64,000 nt of DNA from positions 1-64,000 of the forward strand of contig NZ_JWMA01000055.1 of NCBI RefSeq assembly GCF_000812465.1. The letters are read 5' to 3'. Numbering within the stretch: the stretch's first letter is position 1; each line of letters starts with the position of its first letter. This DNA comes from Cupriavidus sp. IDO (GTDB lineage: Bacteria > Pseudomonadota > Gammaproteobacteria > Burkholderiales > Burkholderiaceae). Both the position numbers and the translations under genes were made by a program. Below, one piece after another: positions 28,757 through 38,866 of the stretch. The notes under the pieces were generated by a model. That model made no database searches. It was not told the origin of the DNA and saw only the letters and a program-made list of their open reading frames with translations.

Positions 28757-29812
28757 TTATCGCTGCGCCTCCTGCCAGCTGGCGTCGGCGACGCGAATCG
28801 GCTTCGGAATCAGCTTGAGCGTGTGGAAGACGTCGGCAATGCGCTGCTGCTCGGCCAGAACTTCAGCGCTCACCGGACGCGCACCGTACGAGAAGCGCGA
28901 CACGGCCAGGTCCAGCACGGCGGGTTCCAGCCCCACTTCGCGGGTCAGCACGCTGGCCGCTTCCTTCGGGTTCTTCTCGGCCCACGCGCCCAGCGCGGCG
29001 AGTTCATCGAGAATGAGCTTCACGGTCTGCGGCCTGGCCTGCGCATAGGGTCGCGAGGCCAGGTAGAACTGATGGTTGCTGACGACGTTCTTGCCATCGG
29101 CGCCGCGGCCATCGGCCAGCACGCGCGCGCCCAGCTGCTTCTCGGCGGCGGCCAGGAACGGATCCCAGATCACCCATGCGTCAACCGCGCCGCGCTCGAA
29201 GGCGGCGCGCGCATCGGCCGGCGGCAGGTAGACCGGCTGGATCTCGCTGTAGGGGATGCCGGCCTTCTCCAGCTGGCGCACCAGAAGGTAATGCACGTTC
29301 GAGCCCTTGTTCAGCGCCACGCGCTTGCCGCGCAGGTCGGCCACGGACTTGATCGCCGAGCCCTTGGGCACCACGATGGCTTCCGCCGTCGGCGCGGGCG
29401 GTTCATTGCCGATATAGGCCAGCTGCGCGCCGGCCGCTTGCGCAAAGATCGGAGGCGCTTCACCCACGGTGCCGAAGTCGATGGCGCCGACGTTGAGGCC
29501 CTCCAGCAGCTGCGGGCCGGCCGGGAACTCGGTCCATTTGACGGTGATGCCTTCGGGCGCCAGCCGCTTTTCGAGCGTGCCGCGTGCCTTGAGCAGCGTC
29601 AGCGTGCCGTACTTCTGGTAACCGATGCGCAGCACCTTAGGGTTGATGGTCTGCGACTGCGCTTCGGCACGGCCGGTGACCAGGCCATAGGCGAGCCCGG
29701 TGGCGGCCACCAGCGCAGCAATGATCAGGCGGCGACGGCGCTGGCCGGTCAACGGCGCGAAGCGGGTATCAGCGGGTTGGCCATTGGCCGAAGACAGGAT
29801 GGGCGATGTCAT
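28757..29812 (-). CDS. ssuA: Aliphatic sulfonate-binding periplasmic protein
   Basis: 351 residues. A basic segment with RRRRL is followed by a hydrophobic stretch and a cleavage region GRAEA-Q near residue 52, so it is exported; the N-terminal region is longer than in E. coli SsuA. The mature domain begins LRIGYQKYGTLTLLKARG, the signature of sulfonate-binding proteins. The start is ATG 29812 with GGAGGAAA upstream. It follows ssuE by 186 bp, a long gap in which I see no gene. Confidence 0.93.
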   Translation of the reverse strand: MTSPILSSANGQPADTRFAPLTGQRRRRLIIAALVAATGLAYGLVTGRAEAQSQTINPKVLRIGYQKYGTLTLLKARGTLEKRLAPEGITVKWTEFPAGPQLLEGLNVGAIDFGTVGEAPPIFAQAAGAQLAYIGNEPPAPTAEAIVVPKGSAIKSVADLRGKRVALNKGSNVHYLLVRQLEKAGIPYSEIQPVYLPPADARAAFERGAVDAWVIWDPFLAAAEKQLGARVLADGRGADGKNVVSNHQFYLASRPYAQARPQTVKLILDELAALGAWAEKNPKEAASVLTREVGLEPAVLDLAVSRFSYGARPVSAEVLAEQQRIADVFHTLKLIPKPIRVADASWQEAQR

Positions 29813-29998
29813 GCGATTTCCTCCGGGGCCGGAACCAGTCCGGCGTGGTGTTCTGAAATTCGGGAGCGTGGCCGGGCAATGCCGGCCGGCAAGGGTGTGC
29901 GACGGCAACAGTCATCCCTGCCGACCCGCTTCGCGGGTGGCACGGGGTCAGCGTTGCCGCTGGTGCGCCGGGACGGCCCGGCGCCACGTCCATTCAGT

Positions 29999-30607
29999 TC
30001 AGGCGGAACATCGCTCGGCCACAGCGACTGCGCTCTGCACGAATGCGCCGGGCAGGACGTCGAGGGGTACTTCAATGCGCGAATGCGCCAGCGCGTCGCG
30101 CACGCGCAGCACACCCTCGTCCAGGCGGGCCGCCAGGGCGGCGTCGAAGCGCACTTCGCGGGTATCGGAGACTTCGATCTGCTGATCGACGGCAAAGATG
30201 CCGGGCAGGATCTGGCGCGAGCCGAGCGCCGAGAGGACCGGCCGCAGCGCGTAGTCGATGGCCAGCGCATGCGCCAGGCTGCCGCCGGTGGCGATCGGCA
30301 GCACGACCTTGTCGCGCAGGCCGGTTTGCGGCAGGAGATCCAGGAATGCCTTGAGCAGGCCGCTGTATGCGGCCTTGTAGACCGGCGTGGCCAGCACGAC
30401 CACCTTGGCATCGGCCACGGCACGCGTGGCCGCGGCGATGGCGGGATCATCCACCCGCGCGGCCAGCAGCGGGCCGGCGGGCAATTCGCGCAAGTCCATA
30501 TGGCCGGTGCGCTCGCCGGCGGCTTCCAGCACGGCACGCAGGTGCGCAAGCAGATGCGCGGAACGGGACTGGGCCGACGGGCTGCCGGACAGGGTCAGGA
30601 TGGACAT
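29999..30607 (-). CDS. ssuE: NAD(P)H-dependent FMN reductase of the sulfonate system
   Basis: 202 residues, flavodoxin-like fold. MSILTLSGSPSAQSRSAHLL and the flavin-binding ATPVYKAAYSGLLKAFLDLLP segment are typical of SsuE/MsuE. It reduces FMN for SsuD. The start is ATG 30607 with AAGGAAG upstream. It is 64 bp downstream of sbp, suggesting that sbp and ssuEADCBF form one transcript. Confidence 0.94.
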   Translation of the reverse strand: MSILTLSGSPSAQSRSAHLLAHLRAVLEAAGERTGHMDLRELPAGPLLAARVDDPAIAAATRAVADAKVVVLATPVYKAAYSGLLKAFLDLLPQTGLRDKVVLPIATGGSLAHALAIDYALRPVLSALGSRQILPGIFAVDQQIEVSDTREVRFDAALAARLDEGVLRVRDALAHSRIEVPLDVLPGAFVQSAVAVAERCSA

Positions 30608-30671
30608 CGGGCTTCCTTCTTTTTGGTGGCCGGGACGGTGCCGGCCTGGAGCCAGCCCGTCCGTCTTGTGC

Positions 30672-31676
30672 TTACTTCTTGCCGGGCTGGTAGATCTGGT
30701 CGAACGAGCCGCCATCGGCAAAGTGCGCCTTCTGTGCCTTCTGCCAGCCGCCAAATGCTTCATCGATGGTGAACAGCTTCACCTTCGGGAAGTTCGCCGC
30801 GTACTTCGCAGCCACCTTCGCGGAGATCGGACGGTAGTAGTTCTTCGCGGCGATTTCCTGGCCTTCGTCGGTGTACAGGAACTGCAGGTAGGCCTCGGCC
30901 GCCTTGCGCGTGCCCTTCTTGTCGACCACCTTGTCGACCACGGCGACCGGCGGCTCGGCCAGGATCGACACCGACGGCGCGACGATGTCGAACTTGTCCG
31001 GACCCAGCTCCTTGATGGCGAGGATGGCTTCGTTCTCCCAGGCGATCAGCACATCGCCCAGGCCACGCTCGACAAAGGTCGTCGTGGCGCCGCGAGCGCC
31101 GGAATCGAGCACAGGCACGTGCTTGAGCAGCTCGCCGACGAACTCGCGCGCCTTGGCGTCATTGCCGCCCGGCTGGCGCAGCGCGTAGCCCCACGCGGCC
31201 AGGTAGTTCCAGCGGGCGCCGCCCGAGGTCTTGGGATTGGGGGTGATCACCTGCACGCCCGGCTTGACGAGGTCGTTCCAGTCCTTGATGCCCTTGGGGT
31301 TGCCCTTGCGCACGAGGAACACGATGGTGGAGGTGTACGGCGAGGCGTTGTGCGGCAGGCGCTTCTGCCAGTCGGGCTTGAGCAGGCCCTTCTCGGCAAT
31401 GGCGTCGATGTCGTAGCCCAGGGCCAGCGTCACCACGTCCGCATCGAGGCCGTCGATCACCGAGCGTGCCTGCTTGCCCGAGCCACCGTGCGACTGGCGC
31501 ACCGTCACGGCGTCGCCGCCCTGCGCCTTCCAGGCCTTGGCAAACGCGGCGTTCACATCGACGTACAGCTCGCGCGTGGGGTCGTACGAAACGTTCAGCA
31601 GATTGGTGGCGAAGGCGCTCTGCGCGGCGCCGATCGCACTCAGTACAGCAAGGCCGATGGCCAGCTTGCGAATCAT
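30672..31676 (-). CDS. sbp: Periplasmic sulfate-binding protein
   Basis: 334 residues with a signal peptide (residues 1-23, ending AQSAFA). The mature protein has the family core: [34 protein letters not shown] (sulfate-binding Ser/Gly loop), and [11 protein letters not shown]. It binds sulfate or thiosulfate for CysTWA. Unusually it heads the sulfonate operon while the cysTWA genes lie 7 kb downstream. Its promoter shares a motif with that of cysT. Confidence 0.95.
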   Translation of the reverse strand: MIRKLAIGLAVLSAIGAAQSAFATNLLNVSYDPTRELYVDVNAAFAKAWKAQGGDAVTVRQSHGGSGKQARSVIDGLDADVVTLALGYDIDAIAEKGLLKPDWQKRLPHNASPYTSTIVFLVRKGNPKGIKDWNDLVKPGVQVITPNPKTSGGARWNYLAAWGYALRQPGGNDAKAREFVGELLKHVPVLDSGARGATTTFVERGLGDVLIAWENEAILAIKELGPDKFDIVAPSVSILAEPPVAVVDKVVDKKGTRKAAEAYLQFLYTDEGQEIAAKNYYRPISAKVAAKYAANFPKVKLFTIDEAFGGWQKAQKAHFADGGSFDQIYQPGKK

Positions 31677-31780
31677 CTTGTATTGCTCCCGTCAGGTGTC
31701 GTGAATGAGCGCCGGAGCGCTTCGTTTGCCTGCCCGCCTTTTTCTGGCGGGCTTCTGTCAGGAGCAAGACTACCGAGGGG

Positions 31781-31805
31781 GCTATCTGAACGGAACGAAT
31801 GCTTT
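31781..31805 (-). promoter_or_regulatory. sbp promoter with candidate CysB-family site
   Basis: On the minus strand AAAGCATTCGTTCCGTT is followed by AT-rich CAGATAGC, at the same spacing as the cysT promoter element (23806-23827). Eight bases, ATTCGTTC, are identical in the two, plus GTT one base later and AAAG before. It lies about 105 bp before the sbp start. Confidence 0.5.
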
Positions 31806-31919
31806 CGCCGATCCTTGCATGTTTTCCGCATAAGATCGGGCGGAAATATGCACATGCCGGCAGCACCGCGGCCGATGGCGCAAAAGCGGTGCTTCCTGCA
31901 CGCCCTGAACGAGGCGCAC

Positions 31920-32017
31920 AAAAGAAAACGCCCGCGCCGTTTGACCGGCGCGGGCGAAGTTTCCATTCTGGAAACGGGTAGACAAGTCATGAAGAGCGCC
32001 CCCGCATCTCCATGACA
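31920..32017 (-). ncRNA. Candidate FNR/Anr-controlled small RNA
   Basis: A predicted transcript of about 100 nt in the sbp-ferritin gap. Three stem-loops are visible in order of transcription: GTCATG with CATGAC (31986-31991, 32011-32016, with a G-rich 19-base loop), GTTTCC-agaat-GGAAAC (31959-31975), and an 11-bp GC terminator stem (31929-31939 with 31946-31956) followed by TTTTCTTTT. The predicted start, 32017, is set by the FNR-like box and -10 upstream. No open frame here looks real. Established FNR-dependent RNAs in other groups (FnrS, PhrS) share this layout, but I know of no named homologue for this one. Confidence 0.5.
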
Positions 32018-32023
32018 GGATGG

Positions 32024-32065
32024 ATGTTATCGGCACGCCGGCGGCCGCGGGTTGATCAAGGTCAA
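32024..32065 (-). promoter_or_regulatory. FNR/Anr box and -10 of the candidate small RNA
   Basis: TTGACCTTGATCAA (minus strand, 32052-32065) matches TTGAT-N4-ATCAA at 9 of 10 bases. A -10-like TAACAT is at 32024-32029. With a start at 32017 the box is centred at -41.5, the exact class II position for FNR-type activators. There is no -35 element, as expected for such promoters. Confidence 0.55.
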
Positions 32066-32116
32066 TTGCAGGGCTATCGGATCCGCGGGACGAGAGCAGG
32101 CTCGGATGCGTAGCGC

Positions 32117-32668
32117 TCAGCCGCCCTCCTTCCCGGATTGCCGGCTGAGCAGGTCGGCCATTTCGTCCGCGTGCTCCTCTTCCACCGCGAGGATGTCTTC
32201 CATCATGCGGCGCGAGGTCGGGTCACGCTCACCCAGGAACTGGATGATCTCCCGATAGCTGTCGATGGCGATGCGCTCGGCGACCAGGTCTTCCTTGATC
32301 ATTTCGGTCAGCGTAGTCCCCTCCATATACTCCGAGTGGGAGCGGCCGCTCAGGCCACCTGGCGCAAAGTCGGGCGCGCCGCCGAGCTGCACGATGCGCT
32401 CGGCGATCTGGTCGGCATGGGCTTGTTCTTCGTTGGAGTGCGCGAGGAACTCATCGGCCACGCTTTTCGAGTTCGGGCCCTTGGCCATGAAGTAGTGGCG
32501 GCGATAGCGCAGCACGCAAACCAGTTCGGTGGCCAGCGCATCGTTGAGCAGCTTCAGCACGGTATCGCGCTCCGCGGCATAGCCAGCGGTCACCGCGCCG
32601 TCGTCGATATGCTTGCGGGCGCGCTCGCGCAGCGTCTTGACGTCTGTGAGGAAAGGCTTGTCGGTCAT
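32117..32668 (-). CDS. Ferritin-like (bacterioferritin-family) protein
   Basis: 183 residues of helical ferritin-like fold. Metal-ligand patterns are visible: Glu in DALATELVCVLRYRRHYF (near 54), E-x-x-H in SNEEQAHADQIAE (near 85), Glu in VAERIAIDSYRE (near 131) and E-x-x-H in VEEEHADEMADLL (near 167). This gives a di-iron centre like bacterioferritin or Dps-like DUF892 relatives; haem-binding Met is not evident. The start is ATG 32668 with AGGAG upstream. It probably stores iron or protects against peroxide. It is single, with the candidate FNR-regulated RNA just downstream. Confidence 0.85.
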   Translation of the reverse strand: MTDKPFLTDVKTLRERARKHIDDGAVTAGYAAERDTVLKLLNDALATELVCVLRYRRHYFMAKGPNSKSVADEFLAHSNEEQAHADQIAERIVQLGGAPDFAPGGLSGRSHSEYMEGTTLTEMIKEDLVAERIAIDSYREIIQFLGERDPTSRRMMEDILAVEEEHADEMADLLSRQSGKEGG

Positions 32669-32872
32669 GGATTGGCTCCTGTGGGGATGGGCTGCGGACG
32701 GTGCAGCGCATTGCAAGGAAACTCAGCCCTTCCGCAACGCGAAAAGTGTGCCACTCGGCGTCCGGAGCGGAAACTGCGGCCTGGCAACGCCCGTCAGTAT
32801 CCTGGCCGGCGTACCGTCTTGAAAAATTTGCACGGCCCGCGACCGCCTTACACGCAATGCGTGGTCACAGGA

Positions 32873-32907
32873 CGAAAAAAAACCCCACGCTTTCGCGCAG
32901 GGGTTTT
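32873..32907 (-). terminator. Rho-independent terminator of clpB
   Basis: AAAACCCC (32879-32886) pairs with GGGGTTTT (32900-32907), with an inner CGC/GCG extension; on the minus strand a run of T follows. It lies 45 bp beyond the clpB stop. Confidence 0.8.
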
Positions 32908-32951
32908 CAGGGTGCAGACCGGCAGCCCGCCAAGGGCCGCCGGGTCTTCAC

Positions 32952-35540
<2,589 letters not shown>

Positions 35541-35648
35541 TGGGAACTCTCTCTCGGAAAGGTGTCCTGATGCGAGGGATGGCTTGGGTCCGCCATGGTT
35601 GCCGGACCGTACCTGGATGCCCTGCCGGACACTGGATGTCTTTCCGAA

Positions 35649-35676
35649 AGATAAGGCTTTGTCGTGACATTTCAAG
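35649..35676 (-). promoter_or_regulatory. Heat-shock (RpoH) promoter of clpB
   Basis: On the minus strand CTTGAAA (35670-35676), a 13-bp spacer and CCTTATCT (35649-35656) match the sigma-32 consensus CTTGAAA-N11-15-CCCCATNT at all seven -35 bases and five of seven informative -10 bases. Confidence 0.75.
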
Positions 35677-35731
35677 GCCGCAATCTGTGCATTGCACGTC
35701 CAGGAGAAAGTGGAGCAAGAGATACGCTCCC

Positions 35732-36637
35732 CTACGCCGCCCTGGCTTCGCCCTTGTCCTCCAGATTGCGCACGAGCACCAGCGACTCTCCCTGAACCAC
35801 CACCCGGCCATCACTACCGGTCACCAGGCTTGCCAGGTTGACCAGATCCTTGTCGGCGCGCAGCCGCACGATCCGGACCGACGCCGTCAGCGGCTCGCCC
35901 AGCCGGGCAGCCGAACACAGCCTCAGCGATTGCTTCATCCACCCCGTGCCCCGCCCCGGCAGCCGTGTGCCGAGCAGGTCGGAGAACATGCCGGCCAGCA
36001 GCGGCAGCGGCACGACGGCACCGTCAAAGCCACGACGCCGCGCGAAGGCAGGATCGGCATGGAACGGACTGGCATCGCCGGTCAGCGACACATACTCGTC
36101 GATATCCGGTGTGCTGAACGCACGCCCGGCCTCCGCCTGCTGCCCGCGCCGCAGGTGGTACAGGGCAGCGTCACCAGATGGCGCGGCCTGGCCGGCCTCC
36201 GCCAGGGGCGGCAGCAAGGCCAGCGCCCCGGCGTGCGCGTCCGTCATCAACAAGGCCTCGCCGAGTGCAGTAACAGGCTGTTCCCCTTCGCGGAGCGGCT
36301 GCCCGCCGCGCTGCACGCACCGGATCGACGTTTCCAGCCCGAGCAGGTTCCCGCCGTGCGCCTCTTGCGGCACCAGCACCGCCTCCACCCCATCGGCAAC
36401 GAACGTTGGCAGAGGAAACATCAGTGTCTGCCCCACCGGCAGCACCGGTTCCGGCTGCTGGCGCGCCATCCGGGCGCACAGCAGCGAGAACAGGAACATC
36501 CCATGGGCCACGGTGGCGCCGAAGTGCGTAGCGCGGGCGAACGCCGGATCGCAGTGGATCGGGTTGTCGTCACGCGACAGTGCGGCGAAGCGGTCGAAGT
36601 CCGTCTGCGTCAGGACGCGCGGGGGGGAAGCGTTCAT
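35732..36637 (-). CDS. Double hot-dog MaoC-like dehydratase
   Basis: 301 residues with two MaoC-type hot-dog repeats. Each carries the hydratase-2 motif: [18 protein letters not shown] near residue 23 and [19 protein letters not shown] near 187 (Asp and His catalytic). It probably hydrates (R)-specific enoyl-CoA or a related acyl thioester. Its ATG overlaps the phaY stop by one base (TGATG), so translation is coupled. An (R)-specific hydratase beside a 3-hydroxybutyrate oligomer hydrolase would make sense in polyhydroxyalkanoate turnover, but the substrate is not proven. Confidence 0.85.
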   Translation of the reverse strand: MNASPPRVLTQTDFDRFAALSRDDNPIHCDPAFARATHFGATVAHGMFLFSLLCARMARQQPEPVLPVGQTLMFPLPTFVADGVEAVLVPQEAHGGNLLGLETSIRCVQRGGQPLREGEQPVTALGEALLMTDAHAGALALLPPLAEAGQAAPSGDAALYHLRRGQQAEAGRAFSTPDIDEYVSLTGDASPFHADPAFARRRGFDGAVVPLPLLAGMFSDLLGTRLPGRGTGWMKQSLRLCSAARLGEPLTASVRIVRLRADKDLVNLASLVTGSDGRVVVQGESLVLVRNLEDKGEARAA

Positions 36638-38757
36638 CAGTCTGGTACCTGTACGGCGGATGGGCTGACGAGAATCAGGTTGCCTGGGGCCGGGGTTGCC
36701 GCGATCGGCGGCACGTTGGCAGGCAGCAACGTGGGCGCAGTCGTCGTATTGGTGGCACCGCCGCGCGGGATGGTGCGCACCACCTGCGATGGCGGCAGCG
36801 CCTTGCCGGTTGTCAGGTTGTCGAAGACGGCATCGAGCGAGCGGATCAGGTAGACGTGCAACGGCACATAGCGGTTGCTGTAGCCCGACACCGCCCCGAT
36901 GAATGCATCGAAGTGCTGGGCGTTCTCGACCTCGACGTAGCTCAGCTTGCTCGCACTGCCCTCCTGTTGCCGGTTGAAGCCAAGGTAGGGCCGCGAGGTA
37001 TGGTTGACGGGCAACAGCCCGTCGCTGCGCCCATGCACGATCACCGCCGGCTTGCCGTGCAGGTTGCCGGAGCGCAGTGTCTGCAAGAGGCCGGACTGCA
37101 ACGCCTGCGCCTGGGTATCGGTGCCCGTCAGCAGCGCGCGCAGGCAGTTGGCGCCATCGAAGTTGACGTCGGCGCGCGCTGTCGAGGCCGAGATCGACCT
37201 CCCGTTCAGGAAGGGCCCGTTCAGCGGATCGCGGTCATTGATCAGCTGCACCGTGCTGGTGGGCGGCACGCCGTTGCCGGTAGCGAACATCGATGCCAGC
37301 GCCGCCGGTGCAATCGCTGCCGGCTTGAAATCGGCCAGCGTGGTGGCAAAGCTGTAGCCGCACAGGCGGTCCGTCACGCTGGCGCGCGCGTATGAGTTGG
37401 CATACGTGATCGAGATCGAGGCCGCCGTATCGAACGCGGCAAGCGACGGATGGAGATCATCCGATTCCGGCTCCCAGCCGGCCGCATGCAGGGCAGCCAG
37501 TGCACTGGCTGCCTGGTCGCCCAGCGTGGTCCCGGAGACGATGCCCTTGTCCGCCAGGGTCTGGCAGCGATTGGCGAAATTGACGTTCCCGGCAAACGCC
37601 GGCGCCAGCGTCAGGGCCGTCGCCTGCGACGCGCACAGCTGCAGCAGGTTGGCAGTGGTGATGTAGTCATACAGGACCCGGCCCGAGGCGCTGACGCGAC
37701 TGGTGCCGCGCTTGACCACAACGCCCGTGTTGGCCGGCAGGTTCAGGTTGGGCTCGCCCACTGCCACGCCGTCGATCAGGCCATCGGTATCCTGCTCGGC
37801 TGCGGCAACCGCCGCCCCGCCGCCGTTGGACACGCTCGAGGCAATTACCACGATCTTCTTCTTGTCCAGGCTGAGCTGGCGTGTGCCGTCGCCCGCCACC
37901 GAGCCGAAGCGCTCATTGATCGCCCAGATGCCGAACCGGATCGCCTGCAGCGTGAACTTGCCCCAGTCCTTCTCCGGGTTCTGCTGCGAATGCGCATGCT
38001 TGAAGGCCAGCCGGTGCGGCGCCGAGGCGGTGAAATCCGACAGCGAGATCACGCCCGGCGACGCCGCGAACTGCGCGTTCTTGCCAGCCGCGGCGCGGGT
38101 GGTGCGCGTGCCGTCGATCAACGGCACGGTGTCGGTATCGAGGTCGTGCGGCGCGGCGCCAGTGCCCTTGTCGGTATAGGCCACGGCGCAGCCGCGCTTG
38201 AGGCCCCATTCGCCGACGGCGATGGCGCCGTACACGCCGCGCGATCCCGACGACGTGGCGGTGATCATGCAGGGCTTGCTGGTATTGAACGTGTTCGGGA
38301 TCTGCACCAGCATCGTCACATTCTGCTTGCCGGTGCCATCGTCCGAGAATGCCAGAAATTCCACGCCGGCGATCTTGCCCTGGCCGGATGTCACATTGCC
38401 CTGGGCGTCCACGTTGGGGCCGTAGAGCGTTCCGTAGCCGCCGCCGGATGTCGTATCGACAATGGCGCGGTAGTTGGTGTAGATCGCCAGGCGGCGCAGT
38501 TCGGCGGCAGTGGGCGCGATCTGGTCGGCCGGTACCGGTGCTGTGCTGCTCGACAGGCCGTCCTTGCCGAGACCGGCGGTCAGCAGGTCGTCGGTGGTGC
38601 CGTCGTAGGCGGTAATCGTTACCGTGCCGATGAAGGACGGCTTGACATTCGGATTCGGATTGGTGTTGTCGCTGCCGCCGCCGCACGCTGCGGCAAGCAG
38701 CGCCGCGGCGGCCGCGATGGCGGCGCGGCGCAGGCATGCACTGTTGACGTGTTGCAT
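36637..38757 (-). CDS. phaY: D-(-)-3-hydroxybutyrate oligomer hydrolase (lipoprotein-type signal)
   Basis: 706 residues. A signal peptide with lipobox-like LAAAC near residues 20-24 is followed by GGGSDN. The nucleophile Ser is in SSVSNGGGAAV near residue 310, and a catalytic His probably in VENAQHFDAFIG near 616. Hydrolyses oligomers of (R)-3-hydroxybutyrate to monomers in PHB turnover; close to the Ralstonia/Cupriavidus enzyme. The start is ATG 38757, because GGAGGGG lies 5 bp before it; ATG 38769 is an in-frame alternative. It is followed at once by the MaoC-like gene. Confidence 0.92.
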   Translation of the reverse strand: MQHVNSACLRRAAIAAAAALLAAACGGGSDNTNPNPNVKPSFIGTVTITAYDGTTDDLLTAGLGKDGLSSSTAPVPADQIAPTAAELRRLAIYTNYRAIVDTTSGGGYGTLYGPNVDAQGNVTSGQGKIAGVEFLAFSDDGTGKQNVTMLVQIPNTFNTSKPCMITATSSGSRGVYGAIAVGEWGLKRGCAVAYTDKGTGAAPHDLDTDTVPLIDGTRTTRAAAGKNAQFAASPGVISLSDFTASAPHRLAFKHAHSQQNPEKDWGKFTLQAIRFGIWAINERFGSVAGDGTRQLSLDKKKIVVIASSVSNGGGAAVAAAEQDTDGLIDGVAVGEPNLNLPANTGVVVKRGTSRVSASGRVLYDYITTANLLQLCASQATALTLAPAFAGNVNFANRCQTLADKGIVSGTTLGDQAASALAALHAAGWEPESDDLHPSLAAFDTAASISITYANSYARASVTDRLCGYSFATTLADFKPAAIAPAALASMFATGNGVPPTSTVQLINDRDPLNGPFLNGRSISASTARADVNFDGANCLRALLTGTDTQAQALQSGLLQTLRSGNLHGKPAVIVHGRSDGLLPVNHTSRPYLGFNRQQEGSASKLSYVEVENAQHFDAFIGAVSGYSNRYVPLHVYLIRSLDAVFDNLTTGKALPPSQVVRTIPRGGATNTTTAPTLLPANVPPIAATPAPGNLILVSPSAVQVPD

Positions 38758-38866
38758 GGACCCCTCCATGGTTTGCTGGCTTATCTGTTATCGGAACGAA
38801 GACTCGCGAACTGCAAACTGCCGACGCCCGTGCACGTCGTGCCACGGGCGGGATTTCAGGGACCGC

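Noticed and set aside
27524-30772. A very long open frame on the plus strand (1082 codons)
   Set aside because: It is antisense to ssuD, ssuA and ssuE, which have clear families, ribosome binding sites and operon order. Long mirror frames are a normal effect of high GC at third codon positions.
31673-31990. A 105-codon minus-strand open frame overlapping the candidate small RNA
   Set aside because: It starts inside predicted stem-loops, runs through the terminator and the sbp promoter, and shows no domain or ribosome binding site.
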